NCBI RefSeq assembly: GCF_024362525.1
Contig: NZ_CP101458.1
Span: 1,612,001-1,676,000 of the forward strand
DNA: 64,000 nt
Direction: 5' to 3'
Source of the DNA: Natrononativus amylolyticus
GTDB taxonomy: Archaea; Halobacteriota; Halobacteria; Halobacteriales; Natrialbaceae
Below the pieces are notes generated by a model that was given only the letters and a program-made list of their open reading frames with translations, was not told the origin of the DNA and ran no database searches. Positions 60,327 through 64,000 of this stretch are shown piece after piece (position 1 is the stretch's first letter; every line of letters begins with the position of its first letter). Both the position numbers and the translations under genes were made by a program.

Positions 60327-61082
60327 TCAAAAAGCGTTGTCGGTCTCCCGTTCGATCGACGGTCCCTCGCCGACAGACAGCCCCAGGTCGCCGACCGCGG
60401 CGGCCGTCGCCTCACCGCCCGGCCGCCCCGCGACCCGACGCGCCTCGAGACCCGCGACGACCGACGCCAGCCCGTCGACGGTGTCGAGCCGCGGGAGCAT
60501 CGGTGCGAACCCCAGCTCCAGCCCGGCCGCCTCCGCGCGACCGGCCAGCGTCGCGAGTGCCGGCGCCGCGAAGGCGTCGTCGAAGTCGATCGGCTCGCCG
60601 AAGCCGGCGAAGTACGTTCGCCCGCCGGGCGCCGGGCCGAGGACGACGTCGCGCCGACGCAGCGTCATCGCCGCACCGTCGATCTCCGTGCGCCAGACCA
60701 GCGGCGCCGTCGGCTCGAGCACGCCGACGGTCGTCGCGCCCTCCCGGTTCAACAGGTGCGAGACCGTGTTGCCGACGCGGGCCGCCCGCGTCGAACCGAC
60801 CTGTCGCTCGAAGCGGACGTCTTCGAGGTCCTCGAGTGCGCTCGCGGCCAGCGCACGGACGTCGGCTTCGGGCTCGCCGCCGCCGGCAGACGCGGGAAGC
60901 GTCTCCTCGTCGCGGTAGTTCACCAGCAGGTCGCCGCCGCTCGCGTCGACGGCCCGGAGCACGTCCGCGACGGCGGCCTCGTACAGCGTGGTCGCCGCGT
61001 CGGGCTCGAGCGGCGTCTGTTCGACGAGCGACGGGAGAACGAGCCCCGGCCGCGGCGGGTCGACGGGGACGACGACGATCAT
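60327..61082 (-). CDS. DUF2064/guanylyltransferase-like (glycosyltransferase-A fold) protein
   Basis: A 251-residue protein that starts MIVVVPVDPPRPGLVLPSLV, with the strand and proline loop of CofC- and DUF2064-like nucleotidyltransferases, and later has NYRDEETLP and a GNTVSHLLNREGATTVGVLEPT region (in parts) resembling the nucleotide site. It could be a nucleotidyl- or glycosyltransferase of the DUF2064 group; CofC, the F420 enzyme, is shorter and less alike. Substrate unknown. Directly upstream of tRNA-Ser on the same strand, 23 bp apart. Confidence 0.65.
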   Translation of the reverse strand: MIVVVPVDPPRPGLVLPSLVEQTPLEPDAATTLYEAAVADVLRAVDASGGDLLVNYRDEETLPASAGGGEPEADVRALAASALEDLEDVRFERQVGSTRAARVGNTVSHLLNREGATTVGVLEPTAPLVWRTEIDGAAMTLRRRDVVLGPAPGGRTYFAGFGEPIDFDDAFAAPALATLAGRAEAAGLELGFAPMLPRLDTVDGLASVVAGLEARRVAGRPGGEATAAAVGDLGLSVGEGPSIERETDNAF

Positions 61083-61131
61083 GCTCGAGTCTGGGACGCC
61101 GTCGACCTTGAACGCGGCGCTTCCCGCGCGA

Positions 61132-61332
61132 TCACTTCCCGAGGACCGAGAGCGCGAGCGTCGCGGCGCCGGCCCCGCCGGTCAGCCCCAGCGCGAACCA
61201 GAGCCCGCCGAGGAGGGCGGAGCCGCCCCCGCTGGCCACCAGGGTGACGACGCCACCCAGGAAGGCACAGCAGATCGTGAGCCAGTCGCCGGCGTCGAGG
61301 GTCACGGCTGACGGGTCGGGCGCCACGACCAT
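61132..61332 (-). CDS. small two-helix membrane protein
   Basis: A 66-residue protein with hydrophobic helices at about 17-34 and 40-63, the second glycine-rich, and a cysteine pair (CC) in the first. No motif known. It starts 62 bp from the divergent small membrane protein. Codon use and hydrophobic pattern support a gene; the function is unknown. Confidence 0.55.
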   Translation of the reverse strand: MVVAPDPSAVTLDAGDWLTICCAFLGGVVTLVASGGGSALLGGLWFALGLTGGAGAATLALSVLGK

Positions 61333-61394
61333 AACCTCCTCGCCCGCGCAGTATCGTCGAACGAACTAAGTCGCTCGCAGGGCTCGACTCGAGT

Positions 61395-61613
61395 ATGATC
61401 GAACGAACGCTGACCGGCGTGCTCGGCACGCTGGTGATCGTCAGTATGGCCACCGTCGGCGTCTGGGCGCTCGTCGCGAACTACGTCCTCGAGTCGCCGG
61501 GCGCGCTCTTTCTCCCGTCGCTCGCGACGCTGATCGTCACGTCCGTCGTCGTCTTCGGGCTGTTCGCTCTCGGCGCTCGTTCCGACCGGTGGTTACAGAA
61601 CCCCTACTGGTGA
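61395..61613 (+). CDS. small two-helix membrane protein
   Basis: A 72-residue protein with helices at about 8-31 and 38-61 and a basic segment after the second (ARSDRWLQNPYW). Not recognised as a named family. It diverges from the preceding small membrane protein and is convergent with the uracil-DNA glycosylase-like gene (25-bp gap). Confidence 0.58.
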   Translation: MIERTLTGVLGTLVIVSMATVGVWALVANYVLESPGALFLPSLATLIVTSVVVFGLFALGARSDRWLQNPYW

Positions 61614-61638
61614 GCGGCGAGCCGGCAGCGACGTCGCC

Positions 61639-62271
61639 CTACCGCTTCCGTCGCCCCTTCGTCTGACGGTAATCCGACGCCATCAGCGCCGCGAACCCCT
61701 CGACCCACGCCTGGGTCTGCTCGTCCGTCTGCTCGAGCGGGTCGATCATCGGGACGAGTTCGAAGCCGCGACCGCGGATCGCCCTCGCGTGGCAGTCGGG
61801 AAGCGAGAGGTCCGCTGCGGGAGTCGTCGTGTACTCTTCGCCGATCTCGGTCAGCGCGCGCTCGCCGATCGGAACGATGATCTCGGGGTTGATCATCCGA
61901 ATCTCGGCGTTGAGAAACGGCTCGCAGCTGTCGACCTCCTGGTCGGTCGGCGCTCGGTCGGGGTCGCGACACCGAGTGAGGTTCGTGAGGTAGACGTTGA
62001 CGAGCTCCGGCCGCTCGAGATCCGAGGTCGCGTCACAGAGGCCGAGGCGCTGGAGGATGCGCTGGAACGCCGCCGCGCGGTCGTCGCCGGCGAACGGGAC
62101 GCCGACCCGATCGGCGCCCGCGCTCGGCGCCTCCCCTACGAACAGGAAGTCCGCGCCGACGTCGCCGTAGCCGTGGACGACCTGCGATCGAGTCTCACAG
62201 AGGGCCGGGCAGTTCCGACAGTTCTCGTCCATGCCGAACGGGTTCGCGCGGGTCTGCTGGTTCGCGTCCAC
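61639..62271 (-). CDS. uracil-DNA glycosylase family protein (Fe-S type)
   Basis: A 210-residue protein of the family 4/5-type uracil-DNA glycosylases that remove uracil from DNA. The N-terminal CRNCPALC pair and two further cysteines (NVYLTNLTRC, SCEP) would hold a [4Fe-4S] cluster. The first active-site motif is GEAPSAGADRVGVPFAG, the second is the region around EYTTTPAADLSLPD. GTG at 62,271 (VDANQQTRANPFGMDEN) fits the haloarchaeal N-terminus better than ATG at 62,232 or GTG at 62,289. The late His motif of family 4 enzymes is not obvious (MIDPLEQ), so substrate range may differ. Confidence 0.85.
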   Translation of the reverse strand: MDANQQTRANPFGMDENCRNCPALCETRSQVVHGYGDVGADFLFVGEAPSAGADRVGVPFAGDDRAAAFQRILQRLGLCDATSDLERPELVNVYLTNLTRCRDPDRAPTDQEVDSCEPFLNAEIRMINPEIIVPIGERALTEIGEEYTTTPAADLSLPDCHARAIRGRGFELVPMIDPLEQTDEQTQAWVEGFAALMASDYRQTKGRRKR

Positions 62272-62325
62272 AGGCGTTCCTCGAGGCACGGCTACTAAAA
62301 CGGCGCGCTCTCGAGGGGATCGCGC

Positions 62326-63636
62326 TCAGTCTCCCGGCGCGACGGCCCGTCCGTTCTGGGCCGGGGTGACTCGCCGCTCGAGTGCCAGTACGCCCGCGCC
62401 CAGGCAGAGGCAGCTGACGATCAGCGCCGGCCACAGCAGCGCGTCGATCCCGTAGTCGAAGAAGACGCCGCCGATCACGGGACCGATGCCGAAGCCGAGT
62501 CGCTTGGCGATCTCGAGCACCGACAGCTGTGCGCCGCGGGAGTCGACGGGACCGACGTCGCTCGCCAGCGCGGTGATCAGCGGCGCGTGGAGGATCTCGC
62601 CGAGCGTTCGCAGGACGAGAAACGCCCCGATGAGGCCGACGCCCAGCGCCCACGGCGCGCCGTAGGAAAGGGCGACGGCGACGAAGCTCGCGGTCCAGAA
62701 CCCCGCCGAGAGCACCAGTCCGCGGGTGCGCCGCCAGTTCGTGATCCGGGCGACGATCGGCAGCTGGAGGGTGACGATCACGAGCGGGTTGAGCACGAAC
62801 AGCGTTCCCAACTGTTCGCTCGTGAGGTCGAACGTCGCCTCCGCGTGGACGGGGATCGTCGAGTTCATCTGGGAGTAGGCGATCGCGAAGCCGACGTTCA
62901 ACAGCGCCAGTGCGAGGATCGTCGGGTTGGTGACCGACCGCTGCCACTGCCGGAGGTTGTCGCGGATCGAGGGCCGTTCGAACGCCCGGTCGACGGTTTC
63001 CTCGAATCCGTCCGCTGCGGGTGATTTCGGCAGCGCGAACAGTAGAATCGCGGCTACGAGGCCGCTCGTCGCCCCGTTGGCGACGAAGACGCCCGCCTGG
63101 CTGACGGCGTAGATGAAACCCCCGAGAACGAAGCCGACGCCGAAGCCCGCGTTGCTCGCGACCTTGAGAAGGGCGTAGGCCCGGTCCCGCGCGTCGTCGT
63201 CCGTGAGGTCCGCGATCATCGCCTGACTCGCCGGGGTGAACAGCCCCATCACGAGCCCCGCGCTCGAGGCGACGACGACGAACTGCCCGGCCGTGGTGAC
63301 GAGCGCGTAGGCGGCGAGCGCGGGCGCCGCAAGCGCCATGCTCGAGACCATCACCGGTCGCCGTCCGTACCGGTCCGCGAGGAAGCCGCCGACGAGGGTG
63401 CCGAGCGCGAGGCCGACGCTGTTGGCGAACAGGCCGATTCCGACGAGGGTGAACGCGATCCCCATCTCGCGGTAGAAGTAGAGGGTGGCGAAGGGGTAGA
63501 CGAGTCCGGAGCCGAGGACGTTGACGAACCGTGCGCTAGCGACCACCCAGACGCCCCGATCGAACCCCCGGACGCTTTCGAACCGATACACGATCGAACG
63601 TCGAAAGGCGGGTGCAAAGTCGCTTCGAAACCGCAT
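62326..63636 (-). CDS. MFS transporter
   Basis: A 436-residue carrier with about 12 membrane segments. Motif A reads GGFLADRYGRRPVMV, of the drug:H+ antiporter type, and the helix-4 region has TPASQAMIADLTDDDARDRAYAL (in parts). The middle loop (PKSPAADGFEE...) divides the halves. Multidrug efflux or other export is likely; substrate unknown. ATG at 63,636 is the only good start. It lies 54 bp from the glycosylase-family start and could be co-transcribed with it. Confidence 0.87.
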   Translation of the reverse strand: MRFRSDFAPAFRRSIVYRFESVRGFDRGVWVVASARFVNVLGSGLVYPFATLYFYREMGIAFTLVGIGLFANSVGLALGTLVGGFLADRYGRRPVMVSSMALAAPALAAYALVTTAGQFVVVASSAGLVMGLFTPASQAMIADLTDDDARDRAYALLKVASNAGFGVGFVLGGFIYAVSQAGVFVANGATSGLVAAILLFALPKSPAADGFEETVDRAFERPSIRDNLRQWQRSVTNPTILALALLNVGFAIAYSQMNSTIPVHAEATFDLTSEQLGTLFVLNPLVIVTLQLPIVARITNWRRTRGLVLSAGFWTASFVAVALSYGAPWALGVGLIGAFLVLRTLGEILHAPLITALASDVGPVDSRGAQLSVLEIAKRLGFGIGPVIGGVFFDYGIDALLWPALIVSCLCLGAGVLALERRVTPAQNGRAVAPGD

Positions 63637-63702
63637 CCGGGACGCTCTCGGACTCGAGCGATCTCGAGGCGATAGTTGCTGAAAAACCGTACCGTGCGCG
63701 GA

Positions 63703-64000
63703 TCAGCGACGGTCTTCGACCGCCCCGTCGACGGGCGCCCCGCTCGAGCGCCCGATCTCGCGGCGGAACGTCGTGGACGGCTCCCTGCGGGAGTACTCCG
63801 CGACCGCGACGAACGCGATCGCCCAGAGGATGGCTGCGATCCCCCAGATCTCGCCCGTCGAGCCGGCTTGAGCGGGGAACCCGACCGACAGCAGTCCGTA
63901 GTAGGCAGCCGGCAGGGCGGCGAACCACGCGGCGAGGCGCCAGCCGACGAACCCGAGCGCGGCGAAGAGGCCGTACGCCAGCGGAGCGATCGCGAGGCCG
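63703..64000 (-). CDS. membrane protein, C-terminal part (start beyond window)
   Basis: The last 98 codons of a minus-strand gene continue past the right edge of the window. Three hydrophobic segments are seen (about residues 1-19, 22-41 and 48-68 of the piece), then a basic and acidic tail (EYSRREPSTTFRREIGRSS) of about 30 residues. No domain can be assigned from this piece. Confidence 0.65.
   Translation of the reverse strand, partial: GLAIAPLAYGLFAALGFVGWRLAAWFAALPAAYYGLLSVGFPAQAGSTGEIWGIAAILWAIAFVAVAEYSRREPSTTFRREIGRSSGAPVDGAVEDRR

Noticed and set aside
1-64000. CRISPR array or restriction-modification defence island
   Set aside because: No regularly spaced repeats, cas genes or nuclease partner were found; the single methylase is an orphan.

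Overview
The window is chromosomal DNA from an extremely halophilic archaeon (class Halobacteria). The grounds are high GC with many CTCGAG-type Leu-Glu codon pairs, very acidic predicted proteins, Tat signals on exported lipoproteins, short or absent 5' leaders, and archaeal or haloarchaeal signature genes (HMG-CoA synthase, RNase P proteins Rnp2 and Rnp3, proteasome alpha, SBDS, GTP cyclohydrolase III, TbsP, HalOD1, a CTAG-type methylase). The codon style fits the Natrialbales, but that is inference.

Layout. 1-7.6 kb is core metabolism: HMG-CoA synthase, the split glycine decarboxylase gcvPA-gcvPB, and a cobalamin adenosyltransferase. At 7,640-7,714 lies tRNA-Val(CAC). Its 3' end is repeated exactly (25 bp) at 10,812-10,836. 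The two copies bracket a visibly AT-rich 3.1-kb integrated element with an intact tyrosine recombinase, a small Tat-type lipoprotein and noncoding sequence with inverted and repeated motifs. From 10.9 to 30 kb is an accessory, mainly catabolic region: an acyl-CoA dehydrogenase, a TAXI-type TRAP transporter, and a long minus-strand run (USP, SDR, MmgE/PrpD, acyl-CoA dehydrogenase, MaoC hydratase, CoA-transferase, MFS) in which several genes overlap by 1-4 bp. Two further MFS carriers, a 3-hydroxyisobutyrate-dehydrogenase-like enzyme, an AhpD-like protein and a peroxiredoxin follow. Together these look like uptake, CoA activation and oxidation of an unidentified organic acid.

30-46 kb is mixed housekeeping: the methylase, thymidine kinase, MutY, a class III aminotransferase, an MgtC-type membrane protein, a PadR regulator, a flippase-like protein, FolD, GlyA and the regulator TbsP. 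Near-perfect palindromes sit in the padR and tbsP promoters. Between padR and a 48-residue gene there is a candidate small RNA with two long hairpins and its own TATA-like box.

46.6-50 kb is the conserved information-processing operon (rnp3, a methyltransferase, rnp2, psmA, SBDS). 50-64 kb carries HflX, a thiolase-DUF35 pair that belongs functionally with HMG-CoA synthase 50 kb away, pgk, GTP cyclohydrolase III, tRNA-Thr, tRNA-Ser, a uracil-DNA glycosylase family protein and another MFS carrier. Beside tRNA-Ser is an isolated copy of its 3' end, like the scar of a lost integrated element. No rRNA, CRISPR array or recognisable IS element was seen.
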